Assembly (NCBI RefSeq): GCF_030164425.1
Contig: NZ_JASNJD010000021.1
Location: 31,958-95,957, forward strand
DNA length: 64,000 nt
From: Pseudodonghicola flavimaris
GTDB lineage: Bacteria; Pseudomonadota; Alphaproteobacteria; Rhodobacterales; Rhodobacteraceae
Direction: 5' to 3'
This document shows positions 43,251 through 51,904 of the stretch, one piece after another; the stretch's first letter is position 1, and each line of letters begins with the position of its first letter. Under the pieces are notes generated by a model. It did not search any database and was not told the origin of the DNA. It was given only the letters and a program-made list of their open reading frames with translations. Position numbers and translations under genes: made by a program.

Positions 43251-43876
43251 TGCGACGACGGGCGATCCTGGGGTATGGCGTGGCCGGTGTCGGGGCGGTC
43301 GCCCTGATGCTCTTCGTCGGTTGGTGGCAGGTCGATGGTGCGGGTGGACCCGAACCTGTCGGGCAGCGGCCTGTGGCTCTGACCGAGATGGATTTCCGTC
43401 TGACGGATCATGAGGGCAACGCGGTCGGGCCGGAAACCCTGATCGGGCGCCCGACGATGGCGTTCTTCGGCTTCACCTACTGTCCCGATGTCTGCCCGAC
43501 CACGCTTTCTGACATTTCGGGATGGCTCGACGATCTGGGAGACGAGGCCGGCGAGATGAACGTGGTTTTCATCACGGTCGATCCCGAGCGCGACACCGTC
43601 GAAACGATGGCCGAATATGTCGGCTACTTCCATCCTGCGATCCGTGGCTGGACGGGGCCGGAGGAGCAGATAGCGCGCGTCGCGGACGGCTTCCACGCCA
43701 CCTACGAAAGGGTGCCGACGGAGAGCGGCGATTCCACGATGAACCACAGCGCGAGCGTCTTCCTGTTCGCAGCCTCTGGGCGGTTCGTCACCATGATCGA
43801 CTATCACGAACCCAGAGAATTCGCGGTGCCGAAAATTCGCCGCGCGCTGGAAGAAGAAACGGAGGGGGCGACATGA
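43247..43876 (+). CDS. SCO-family protein (3 of 3)
   Basis: A 209-residue membrane-anchored SCO protein with N-terminal helix (YGVAGVGAVALMLFVGWW), CPDVC in GFTYCPDVCPTTLSDIS, a DPERDTVE loop and distal His in STMNHSASVFLF. It is coupled to the PCuAC gene upstream and to the M23 peptidase gene downstream by ATGA overlap. Together with 41073 it gives the operon two SCO paralogues on either side of DsbB/DsbA. Confidence 0.92.
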   Translation: MMRRRAILGYGVAGVGAVALMLFVGWWQVDGAGGPEPVGQRPVALTEMDFRLTDHEGNAVGPETLIGRPTMAFFGFTYCPDVCPTTLSDISGWLDDLGDEAGEMNVVFITVDPERDTVETMAEYVGYFHPAIRGWTGPEEQIARVADGFHATYERVPTESGDSTMNHSASVFLFAASGRFVTMIDYHEPREFAVPKIRRALEEETEGAT

Positions 43877-45246
43877 GGCTCAGAACTATGGCGGCTTGTG
43901 TCGCAATTGCGGGGATGGTTTCGGGAGCGGCTATCGCCCTCTCTGATTTCATGTCGAAAGAACCCGTGCCGCCGGAACTTGCCTCGGCAGGTAAATGGAT
44001 GCCCCAAGGTCCTGAAGCTCCCCAAAACGTTGACATCCTCGTGACGCTGCCCGCGACGGCATGGGCAGAAGATGCACCCGACCTCGGCCCCCTGCCCCTT
44101 CTGCAGGTCGCGTTTGCCGACAGGCCCGTGCAGGCGATCAAGCCACCCCTGTCGACATGGTCGCGCGACATTGCACCTGGCGAGACGCTCGATTTCTTGC
44201 TGTCTGAAGCTGGTCTTGCGGCACCTGACAGAGCCGAAGTTGCCCTCGCGCTTGGCGCGGAATACGATCTGCGACGGCTGCGGCCGGGGCACTCGGTCAC
44301 TGTTGCTTCGACCGTGGACGGCAGCCCCCGCACCGTCTCACTCGCCGTCGAGGACGGAGTGCGGATCGAGGTGGTTTTCGGCGAGCAGTTGTCCACACAG
44401 GTCGTGGCTCCGGATCCGGAGATCGTAACCCTTGCCGGCGAAGCCGTGATCGACAGCTCGATCTTCGCGGCACTCGACGAAGCCGGCATACCCGCCCGTT
44501 TTTCCGTGGACCTTGCGCAGATGCTGGGTGGGACCGTGGATTTCCGCCGCGAGATGGCCGGTGGCGAGACACTAAGGCTTCTCTGGCGCGAGGCGCGTGT
44601 GGGCGAGGACAGGATCGGACAACCCGATCTTGCCTTCGCGGCATTGGAGATCGGCGGTTCGCTCTATGAGATCGTATGGCCTGACGACGGCAGCGGTCAG
44701 GCGACGATCTACGTCGATGGCGAGGTGCTGCGCGTCTTTGCACAGCCGGTCGAGGGTGCGCGCCTCAGCTCGGTGTTCGGGCGCCGCACGCATCCGGTCT
44801 TTGGCAACGTCCGGATGCACACCGGCGTCGATTTCGCAGCGGCACGTGGGACACCGGTTCAAGCGACGGCACCGGGGCGGGTCAATTTCATCGGCTGGCG
44901 CGGCGGATATGGTCGCGTGGTCGAAATCTTGCACGGCTCCGACACCATGACGCGCTACGCGCATCTGAGCGCCGTGCCGGAAGACTTGGCACAAGGCCAA
45001 CGCGTTGCGGCGGGAGACGTGATCGGCCGCGTCGGCGCGACTGGCACGGCGACAGGTCCGAACCTGCACTATGAGGTGCTCGTGGATGGGCGCCCGACTG
45101 ACCCCCTCTCTGACGACCGGCTCGCCGAAGCGGCCGAGAGCGATGCGGATGATACCGCCGCGCTCTCGCGTCTGGCCGAGGCGCGGGCGCTTCTGAATGA
45201 AAACCTCGGCAGCGAGATTGCCAAAACGACAACCGAAAGGCTCTGA
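43873..45246 (+). CDS. M23-family metallopeptidase (LytM-like)
   Basis: A 457-residue exported protein. After the N-terminal helix, an OapA/LysM-like region (PGETLDFLLSEAGLA and the LRPGHSVTVAS stretch) leads to the M23 domain in the last third: MHTGVDFAAARGTPVQA (HxxxD zinc ligands), TRYAHLSAVPEDLA and GPNLHYEVLVDG. The last motif is normally HxH; here Asn replaces the first His, a residue usually involved in catalysis. The enzyme may be weakly active or regulatory. It overlaps the SCO stop and is followed by DUF411 after 3 bases. Confidence 0.9.
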   Translation: MRLRTMAACVAIAGMVSGAAIALSDFMSKEPVPPELASAGKWMPQGPEAPQNVDILVTLPATAWAEDAPDLGPLPLLQVAFADRPVQAIKPPLSTWSRDIAPGETLDFLLSEAGLAAPDRAEVALALGAEYDLRRLRPGHSVTVASTVDGSPRTVSLAVEDGVRIEVVFGEQLSTQVVAPDPEIVTLAGEAVIDSSIFAALDEAGIPARFSVDLAQMLGGTVDFRREMAGGETLRLLWREARVGEDRIGQPDLAFAALEIGGSLYEIVWPDDGSGQATIYVDGEVLRVFAQPVEGARLSSVFGRRTHPVFGNVRMHTGVDFAAARGTPVQATAPGRVNFIGWRGGYGRVVEILHGSDTMTRYAHLSAVPEDLAQGQRVAAGDVIGRVGATGTATGPNLHYEVLVDGRPTDPLSDDRLAEAAESDADDTAALSRLAEARALLNENLGSEIAKTTTERL

Positions 45247-45249
45247 CCC

Positions 45250-45705
45250 ATGAAACGCATGACGCAAGCTCTTGCCATCACGCTCGCCCTGTTCCCAGCG
45301 GCCCAGGCCCTCGCAGAGGCAACGGCGATCGACGTCCGCAAGACCAACGGTTGCGGCTGCTGCCTCTCGTGGATGAACCACCTCGAAGAGAACGGTTTTG
45401 TGCCGACCGGCCAGGACATGTTCGGTGGGTCGCTGGTTCGCTTCAAGCTCGACAACGGCGTGCCGCAGCGCATGGTCTCCTGCCACACCGCGCTCATTGA
45501 CGGCTACGTGATCGAAGGCCATGTACCGGCCGCTGACATCCGCCGCCTTCTCGATGAGCGCCCGGACGCAGTCGGTCTCGCCGTGCCTGGGATGCCCTAT
45601 GGCTCGCCCGGCATGGGGCCAGAAGACGACCGCGAGGCCTATGATGTCATCCTCATCCGCGAGGACGGGTCGACGGAAGTCTTTTCGAGCTACGCCGAAG
45701 GATAA
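45250..45705 (+). CDS. DUF411 periplasmic metal-binding protein (copy 2 of 3)
   Basis: A 151-residue exported protein: signal residues 1-22, then KTNGCGCCLSWMNHLEENG, MVSCHTALIDGYVIEGHVP and GLAVPGMPYGSPGMG. It differs from the other two DUF411 copies in having no adjacent multicopper oxidase; it lies between an M23 peptidase and a ZIP transporter in the long rightward operon. Confidence 0.9.
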   Translation: MKRMTQALAITLALFPAAQALAEATAIDVRKTNGCGCCLSWMNHLEENGFVPTGQDMFGGSLVRFKLDNGVPQRMVSCHTALIDGYVIEGHVPAADIRRLLDERPDAVGLAVPGMPYGSPGMGPEDDREAYDVILIREDGSTEVFSSYAEG

Positions 45706-45717
45706 TCTGGCCCGCCC

Positions 45718-46500
45718 ATGGAAAACCTCTCTCCGATCATGCTCGGCTTCCTCGGAAGCCTTGCCGCCGGATCGCTCACGGCAGTCGGAGCAGTTCCCGT
45801 GTTGTTTGGACGCATCCCGTCGCGGGCCACACGCGATCTGTCGCTCGGCTTCGCTGCCGGTGTGATGCTCGCCGCTTCCTTCTTTTCGCTGATCATCCCG
45901 GCATTGGATGCGGCCGAGCCGATGTTCGAGAACGGTGCGATGCCTGCGGCCATCGTATGCGTCTCGATCCTCTTGGGCATGGGGGCTGTCGCCATGATGA
46001 ACGAAAAGCTGCCGCACGAGCACTTCAAGACGGGACGCGAAGGGCCCGAAGCGGCGTCTCTGCGGCGGGTCTGGCTGTTCATCATTGCGATCACGATCCA
46101 CAACTTCCCCGAAGGCCTTGCCGTGGGGGTCGGCTTCGGATCCGGAGGTATGGAGGGCGGTCTGCCGCTCGCCATCGGCATCGGGCTTCAGAATGCGCCC
46201 GAAGGATTGGCCGTCGCTGTATCTCTGCTGGGCGAGGGATATCCGAAGCTGCGCGCCTGGGGCATCGCGGCGCTGACTGGCATGGTCGAGCCGATTGGCG
46301 GTCTGCTCGGGGCCGGCATCATCACACTGTCGGAACCGCTGCTTCCATGGGGTCTGGCCTTTGCCGCGGGCGCAATGCTCTACGTCATTAGCCACGAAAT
46401 CATCCCCGAAACCCATCGCAGCGGCCATCAGAACAGGGCGACGCTCGGTCTCGCAGTCGGGCTCGTTCTGATGCTGTTCCTTGATGTCTGGTTGGGATGA
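45718..46500 (+). CDS. ZIP-family divalent metal transporter
   Basis: A 260-residue inner-membrane protein with about eight helices. ZIP signature helices are HNFPEGLAVGVGFGSGG (helix 4) and LQNAPEGLAVAVSLLGEG (helix 5), where the usual first His is Gln. A short cytoplasmic loop has HEHFKTGREG. It probably imports Zn(II) or other divalent ions, although an efflux-oriented role is possible in a metal locus. It overlaps no gene upstream; LspA follows 4 bases later. Confidence 0.9.
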   Translation: MENLSPIMLGFLGSLAAGSLTAVGAVPVLFGRIPSRATRDLSLGFAAGVMLAASFFSLIIPALDAAEPMFENGAMPAAIVCVSILLGMGAVAMMNEKLPHEHFKTGREGPEAASLRRVWLFIIAITIHNFPEGLAVGVGFGSGGMEGGLPLAIGIGLQNAPEGLAVAVSLLGEGYPKLRAWGIAALTGMVEPIGGLLGAGIITLSEPLLPWGLAFAAGAMLYVISHEIIPETHRSGHQNRATLGLAVGLVLMLFLDVWLG

Positions 46501-46504
46501 GGCA

Positions 46505-46987
46505 ATGTCACTAAACAAGGTATCTCCGATGATCGGCGTCTTCGCAGCACTTGCTGCGTTCGCGATCGATCAGATCACCAAAGCCATTGTCGTTGCGAAT
46601 GCCGTCACTTTAAGCGCCGGGATTCCCGTGTTTCCGGGATTCAACCTCGTCTTTTATCGTAATGACGGCGTGACTTTCGGGATGTTGGGCGGCGCGCCGT
46701 GGTGGAGCCTCATCGCTCTCGCTCTTGCCATCTGTGTTTGGCTGGGGGTTATGCTGTTTCGCGCCGATAATGCGGTCGAAACACTTGCCTATGGCGCGAT
46801 CATTGGCGGAGCCCTGGGCAATGTTATCGATCGTGTGCGGTATCGGGCTGTAACAGACTTTCTCGATTTCTACATTGTCACAACACATTGGCCTGCCTTC
46901 AACATGGCCGATATATTTGTTGTCAGTGGCGTGGGGCTCTTGCTCGCCGCGCCATGGATCAGCGTGCGGCGTCCGATCAAATCGTGA
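46505..46987 (+). CDS. lspA: prolipoprotein signal peptidase LspA
   Basis: A 160-residue inner-membrane aspartyl peptidase with four helices. The catalytic Asp are in GNVIDRVRYRAVTDFLDFY and WPAFNMADIFVVSGVG; the N-terminal AAFAIDQITKAIV is typical. A plasmid-borne LspA next to heavy-metal genes recalls PbrC of the lead operon, which is also LspA-like. The ATG at 46505 has GAGG upstream. It is followed by lnt, the next enzyme in lipoprotein maturation. Confidence 0.93.
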   Translation: MSLNKVSPMIGVFAALAAFAIDQITKAIVVANAVTLSAGIPVFPGFNLVFYRNDGVTFGMLGGAPWWSLIALALAICVWLGVMLFRADNAVETLAYGAIIGGALGNVIDRVRYRAVTDFLDFYIVTTHWPAFNMADIFVVSGVGLLLAAPWISVRRPIKS

Positions 46988-48567
46988 AGCCGGAAATTCT
47001 GAACCGCATAGCACTGCGCCACCGTTTGCTTTCGCGGATGACGCTTGGTTTCGTCGCCGGGGCGCTGACCGTTCTGACTTTCCCGCCTTTCTCGCTTCTC
47101 CTGCTTGTTCCCGTTGCCTATTCCGCGTTGTTTGTCGGTCTTCGCGATCTCTCCTTCGGGCGCGCTTTCCTCGTCGGCTGGGCGTTTGGTCTTGGCCAGT
47201 TCGGTTTCGGGATTTCGTGGATCGCGGAAAGTTTTTACGTCGAGGCCGAGCGGTTCGGGACGATGGCGATCCCGGCCGTCGCGGGATTGTCCGCAGGTCT
47301 CGCGATTTTCCCGGCCATTGCCGCCGCGCTTTTCGCCGAAATCACGCGGCGCGGAGCCATGGGCAGTCTCTTGGCCTGCCTCGCGTTCGCGACCTCCTGG
47401 ACCGTGGCAGAGTGGTTGCGTGGTCACGTTCTGACAGGGTTTCCATGGAACCTCGCCGGCTACGCACTTGTAGACTACGCCGCCCTTCGCCAGACCGCCG
47501 CCTGGGTCGGAAGCTATGGGCTAAGCTTTCTCACCGTGTTCGTCGCGGTACTCCCCGGCGCGGCTGTCATGGCGTCCGGGCGGCAACGATTGACCGTTTC
47601 GCTCATGGCGCTGGCCGGCATCGCGGCTATTTGGGCCGTCGGGACGCTTAACCTCCAGTCGGATACACAACAGCCACCCGGTGTCGACCTGCGCATCGTT
47701 CAGGGCAACATTCCCCAAGGGGAGAAATGGGCGCCCGAGAACCGCGAGGCGACCTTCGCGCGCTATCTTGAGCTTTCAACCCGGCCCGGCGATTTCGACG
47801 TTCTTCTCTGGCCGGAAACCGCCTTTCCGGGTTTCCTCGATGAGGATACGGAGGCCCGGGCCCGCATTGCCGCTGCGCTGCAAGACGGCAGGGTGCTGCT
47901 CACAGGTGTGCCGGACCGTGTACCGAGCGAGGATGGCACCCGATATTTCAACACGGTTCAGGCATTTGACGAGACCGGCAGAATCCTGACCGGATACGCG
48001 AAACACCATCTCGTGCCCTTCGGCGAATACGTGCCATTCCGCGGCTGGTTGCCGATCGAGCGGCTGACAGCGGGGCTGGGCGACTTTACGCCCGGTCCGG
48101 GCCCGCGAACGCTTGCGCTTCCGGGTCTGCCGCTGGTCGCCGTGGCGATCTGCTATGAGATCATCTTCCCAGGCCATGTGGTCGACGACCTGTTCCGACC
48201 TGACTGGATTTTCAACGCGACAAACGACGCCTGGTTCGGCACCAGCATCGGACCCGAGCAGCATCTGGCTTCCGCACGGATGCGCGCCGTAGAGGAAGGC
48301 CTTCCTGTCATCCGAGCCGCGAATACGGGCATCTCCGCGGTCATCGACGCGAACGGTGACCTCGTCGCGCGGCTCGGCAACGGAGAAACCGGTGTAATAG
48401 ATGCGGCTCTGCCCTCTGCTCATCCGTCAACGCTCTATGCGCGCTTCGGCGACTGGGCGCTGCTGGCTCTCATCTTCACTACTTGGGCCGTGGGACTGGC
48501 TGCAGGTCTGGTCGGCACACACCGGTGCAACAAGAGAACAAGAACGGAGAAAAAGTCATGCTGGTAA
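46984..48567 (+). CDS. lnt: apolipoprotein N-acyltransferase Lnt
   Basis: A protein of about 527 residues. An N-terminal membrane domain of about seven helices precedes a nitrilase-like domain. The catalytic triad Glu-Lys-Cys is visible: LLWPETAFPG, YAKHHLVPFGEYVP and VAICYEIIFPGHV. NATNDAWFGTSIGPEQHL is a further hallmark. A GTG at 46984 overlaps the lspA stop; an ATG at 46954 is an alternative. A full second copy of lnt on a plasmid, paired with lspA, is unusual. Confidence 0.93.
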   Translation: MKPEILNRIALRHRLLSRMTLGFVAGALTVLTFPPFSLLLLVPVAYSALFVGLRDLSFGRAFLVGWAFGLGQFGFGISWIAESFYVEAERFGTMAIPAVAGLSAGLAIFPAIAAALFAEITRRGAMGSLLACLAFATSWTVAEWLRGHVLTGFPWNLAGYALVDYAALRQTAAWVGSYGLSFLTVFVAVLPGAAVMASGRQRLTVSLMALAGIAAIWAVGTLNLQSDTQQPPGVDLRIVQGNIPQGEKWAPENREATFARYLELSTRPGDFDVLLWPETAFPGFLDEDTEARARIAAALQDGRVLLTGVPDRVPSEDGTRYFNTVQAFDETGRILTGYAKHHLVPFGEYVPFRGWLPIERLTAGLGDFTPGPGPRTLALPGLPLVAVAICYEIIFPGHVVDDLFRPDWIFNATNDAWFGTSIGPEQHLASARMRAVEEGLPVIRAANTGISAVIDANGDLVARLGNGETGVIDAALPSAHPSTLYARFGDWALLALIFTTWAVGLAAGLVGTHRCNKRTRTEKKSCW

Positions 48568-48725
48568 TCGCGGGCATTGTCGCGGGTGCGATCTGGGGTG
48601 GAAATCTGGCGCGACGCCGAAAAGGAAACCGGCTGGATATCCTCCAGTATGCGGCGAGTTCGGCGATCGCCTTCGGTCTTCTCACCTATTTCGTTTCGGT
48701 GGTCCTCTTGCGCATCTTTGCATGA
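48558..48725 (+). CDS. 55-residue small membrane protein
   Basis: The ATG at 48558 has GGAGAAAAAGTC upstream and starts inside the end of lnt. The product has two short hydrophobic parts (MLVIAGIVAGAIWGG and AIAFGLLTYFVSVVLL) separated by a basic loop (NLARRRKGNRL), so it is a small two-helix protein. No family is recognised. The good ribosome site and the place in the operon support it as real. Confidence 0.7.
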   Translation: MLVIAGIVAGAIWGGNLARRRKGNRLDILQYAASSAIAFGLLTYFVSVVLLRIFA

Positions 48726-48749
48726 GAAGGGTTTCGAAACGGCACCGAC

Positions 48750-50687
48750 GTGAGACGTCTTTTCAACATATTACTGTACGGGTTCTTGGCGATCTGTATC
48801 ACGGCATCGGTTGGTTCCGGGTTGGTCTATTTTCTGCTGAGCGCATCCGTTCCCGACTACAACGAGGACTTCTCGGTAGCAGGCTTAGGTGGACCGGTCG
48901 ATATTCTGCGAGATGCCTCGGCAATCCCGCACATTACCGCGAGTTCCGCCGCGGATGTCTATTTCGCGATCGGCTTCGTTCATGCGCAAGACCGACTCGG
49001 TCAGCTGTTAAGGGCAAGGCGAATGGCCGAAGCTTCTTGGCCATCCGATGAGACATTGTCCGTTGCGCCAGCGGTCTCAGACGCGCTCGAATCCTATGCC
49101 GCCGGCGTCAATGCGTGGCTCGAGCTGGTGTCGGCGGGAGGGCGCGGCAGAGGCTCGCCGGAACTGTTGATCGCAGACGAACGGTCGATCGATGCCTGGA
49201 CACCTGGCGATAGCCTGAGGATTGCCCGGTCTTTCCTGAATGGCCTGCGACCGGAAAGCGCACGGAAAGGAACGCCGAGCTTATCAAGTGCAATTATACC
49301 GTCGGATCGACCAAAAGTGCTCGAACTATTTGCGACTGATCCGCAGCAGCGCCTCGATGCATGGGCGATAGACGGTGACCGAACCGCTGCCGGGACACCA
49401 ATTCTCGCCGCCGATATCAGCGGTTCCCTGTCGCTGCCCTCGGAATGGTATCTCGCCGATCTTCAGTTTTCGACAGGGCCGGCCATAGGGGCCACGATGC
49501 CGGGCGTACCTTTCGTTATTGTCGGTCGCAATACGCGCGTCGCCTGGGCCTTCCGGTCATTTCCCGTGCCAGACGAGGAGGCACCAAGGGGGCCGTCACC
49601 CGTGCAGGCGGCAGGTTTCCTGACGATGCTGGAGCTGTTCACGCGTTCGGCCGACGCGACCGATGCCATCGGAGTTGCCGCAGACATGTTGCCGAAAGGC
49701 ATGGAGGCATTGGCCATTGACCGAGAGACCGTTGCCCGATGGCCAAAAGAGGAAGCCGTACGAGCGTTGTCATTTCGCGACATTCGACTGGCGGAGCTTG
49801 AAGCGCGGCAATCGATCTTCTCGACTGAAGGCGCCATCGGTGTTCAAAGGGACACCGTAAGTACCGTGGCGCGAACCCTGCTGCCCCTGATGGCGAAGGA
49901 GCTTTGGTTCGTGCAGTCCAGAGACAGCATCGAAGGCACCGATGCGAACGACCTTCGTCGTGAACTACTGGACAGGCTTGCGTCGTGGAATGGCGACATG
50001 GATCGCTATTCACCGGAACCTCTGCTGTTCTGGACTTGGCTCCGGGCTTTGCAGCAGCGCATTTTGAAAGACGAATTTCCGGCAGCGCAGCAACTCTGGA
50101 CCCGTCCGAACCCGAACTTTCTTTATGCGGTACTCAGCGATCGTCGCGGTAGCGCAATCTGGTGCGACATCCGCCTATCCTCACCTCGCGAGACATGCGA
50201 GGAGCAGGTTCGCGTGGCCCTGGATGATGCCCTTGGCTGGCTGGTCGATCGATATGGGCGCGATCCCTCGACGTGGACCTGGGGGGAGGAGCATAGATTG
50301 GACATGCAGTGGTCGCCGATCAGTTCACGTGGGTTGCTGACCGACCTGCTGTCCCTTCAAGCGCCGATTTCAGGCGATCCGTTTACGCAATTCTTGACAT
50401 CATTTGGTGTTGAAGAAGACCGTCCATTCCTTGTGAGTGCCGGAAGCAATTTTCAGGCGGTCATGTCGATATCGGAAGCAGCGGGATCATACTACATCAC
50501 GCCCGCCGGACAGTCGGGACATCCGCTATCTCGATTCTACGACAATCTCTTTCCCTCGTGGATACAAGGCGAATACCTCGCCATGTCGACCGATCTGTCA
50601 CTGGCCCGTGGCGGCGCTTCCGGGACCTCGCGGCTCACACCGGCTACCTCCGACAACCCTCGGATGAGCGAGGGCCAGAGCGAATGA
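48750..50687 (+). CDS. penicillin-acylase-family protein lacking the usual nucleophile Ser
   Basis: A 645-residue N-terminal-nucleophile-hydrolase homologue with an N-terminal membrane anchor (LFNILLYGFLAICITASVG). Family segments: GPVDILRDASAIPHITA, YFAIGFVHAQDRLGQLL, then GDRTAAGTPILAADISGS, and at the end AGQSGHPLSRFYDNLFPSWIQGEY. In the family the beta chain begins with Ser in an SNNW-like motif followed by the GxRTAxGxPxLAND region. Here the corresponding place reads RLDAW, with Leu instead of Ser. The DPHL motif is also changed. It may be a non-processed, inactive or redirected member. It is coupled to the CtaG-like gene downstream. Confidence 0.85.
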   Translation: MRRLFNILLYGFLAICITASVGSGLVYFLLSASVPDYNEDFSVAGLGGPVDILRDASAIPHITASSAADVYFAIGFVHAQDRLGQLLRARRMAEASWPSDETLSVAPAVSDALESYAAGVNAWLELVSAGGRGRGSPELLIADERSIDAWTPGDSLRIARSFLNGLRPESARKGTPSLSSAIIPSDRPKVLELFATDPQQRLDAWAIDGDRTAAGTPILAADISGSLSLPSEWYLADLQFSTGPAIGATMPGVPFVIVGRNTRVAWAFRSFPVPDEEAPRGPSPVQAAGFLTMLELFTRSADATDAIGVAADMLPKGMEALAIDRETVARWPKEEAVRALSFRDIRLAELEARQSIFSTEGAIGVQRDTVSTVARTLLPLMAKELWFVQSRDSIEGTDANDLRRELLDRLASWNGDMDRYSPEPLLFWTWLRALQQRILKDEFPAAQQLWTRPNPNFLYAVLSDRRGSAIWCDIRLSSPRETCEEQVRVALDDALGWLVDRYGRDPSTWTWGEEHRLDMQWSPISSRGLLTDLLSLQAPISGDPFTQFLTSFGVEEDRPFLVSAGSNFQAVMSISEAAGSYYITPAGQSGHPLSRFYDNLFPSWIQGEYLAMSTDLSLARGGASGTSRLTPATSDNPRMSEGQSE

Positions 50688-51685
50688 TCACGAACTTCTT
50701 CTTCCTTTACGACCCTTTCGGCTATGTGCTGTCACCGGTGTCGCTCATTGTTGTCGGTCTTACAGTATGGCTGTTTTTGCGTGGGCTCAAAATACACGCT
50801 CGCTGTCTCGGAAGGGTTTCTGGTTGGCGTCGAACCGCCTTCTTTGTCGGCCTCGCAGCCGTCCTCGTCGCGACGAACGGGCCGCTCGCGCCATTGGGGC
50901 ACAGTCTGTTTTCGGTACATCAGGTCGAGCATCTTCTTCTGCGACTGGTAGGACCGCTTCTTATCGCGGTTTCTCAGCCCTGGCTTGGCCTTCAAGCCGG
51001 ATTGAAAAGGGAAGGGCGCCGACGCCTTGCCGCGATTGGGCGTGCGCGCATCCCGCGATTCTTGGCGCTTCCTGCATCTGCCACCTCCTTGTTGATTGGT
51101 GCGCTTTTCGTCTGGCAGATCCCGATGATCTACGCCCTTACACAACGTATTGCGGCGATGGAAGCGCTGGCACATCTGTCTATGGTGCTTGCTGGGCTTT
51201 GGTACTTTGCTATGCTGTTCGATCTGCGTGATCCGCCTGAAGGAGCGCGGCGCGGCGCTCGGCTGATGTCAGGGTTCCTGGTGGTCGTTTCCAACATCCT
51301 TCTGGGCTCCCTGAAAACGCTCAAGGAGGTGCCCCTCTATGGATCAGAAATCATCGCAGCGAGCGGTGGTCGACTTCGCGCCTTGGCTGACGAGACAATC
51401 GGTGGCTACGTAATCTGGGTCCCGTCGTCGATGGTTCTCATCGCGGCAATCATTCTGGTGCTGAACGGCTGGAACGCGGCGGAGGAACGGCGCTGGACGT
51501 CCCGCTACGACCTGATGCGCCAATCGAATGCGGCGGCGCTCGAGTTTCCGGAAACCGCGGAGGAACTGCGTCTGAAAGTAGAGAAGCCGAACCGGGACAT
51601 GGGCCGTACGCTCGCCCTTGGCGCATTCTCCATGTTCATGGTTGTCATGATTACCGTCGTGACCATCGTCTATGCCCTCGGATAG
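50684..51685 (+). CDS. CtaG/Caa3-type oxidase assembly membrane protein
   Basis: A 333-residue protein with about eight membrane helices and CtaG_caa3-family features: LFSVHQVEHLLLRLVGPLLIAVSQPW near residue 75 (conserved HxxxH region), LAHLSMVLAGLWYFAML, and ADETIGGYVIWVPSSMVL near the C-terminal part. Such proteins help copper insertion in haem-copper oxidases. The ATG at 50684 overlaps the preceding stop as ATGA. It ends the long rightward operon that starts with SCO and PCuAC genes, so the operon begins and ends with oxidase copper-delivery functions. Confidence 0.88.
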   Translation: MITNFFFLYDPFGYVLSPVSLIVVGLTVWLFLRGLKIHARCLGRVSGWRRTAFFVGLAAVLVATNGPLAPLGHSLFSVHQVEHLLLRLVGPLLIAVSQPWLGLQAGLKREGRRRLAAIGRARIPRFLALPASATSLLIGALFVWQIPMIYALTQRIAAMEALAHLSMVLAGLWYFAMLFDLRDPPEGARRGARLMSGFLVVVSNILLGSLKTLKEVPLYGSEIIAASGGRLRALADETIGGYVIWVPSSMVLIAAIILVLNGWNAAEERRWTSRYDLMRQSNAAALEFPETAEELRLKVEKPNRDMGRTLALGAFSMFMVVMITVVTIVYALG

Positions 51686-51904
51686 ATTGAATTCGACATG
51701 AGACCAGACGCATTCTTCTCCGCTAGGGCCCGCCTGTTTCGCCACTGCCACGGCCGGACACATATTGTAGTGTCCTTACGCGTACCGGGTGCTTGCGCTG
51801 GCCCACGGCGGCGAGCGTCACTTTGGCCGTGATCGCCATCGAAGTGATCAACGTGGCCCTGTGCCGACGATTTTCCTGATCTGACGGAAGATCATCTCCT
51901 CCCA

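Noticed and set aside
44572..46518. 648-residue open frame on the minus strand
   Set aside because: It is antisense to the M23, DUF411 and ZIP genes, which have clear family motifs and overlaps. Its composition (His/Arg/Asp-rich) is that of a GC-rich shadow frame.
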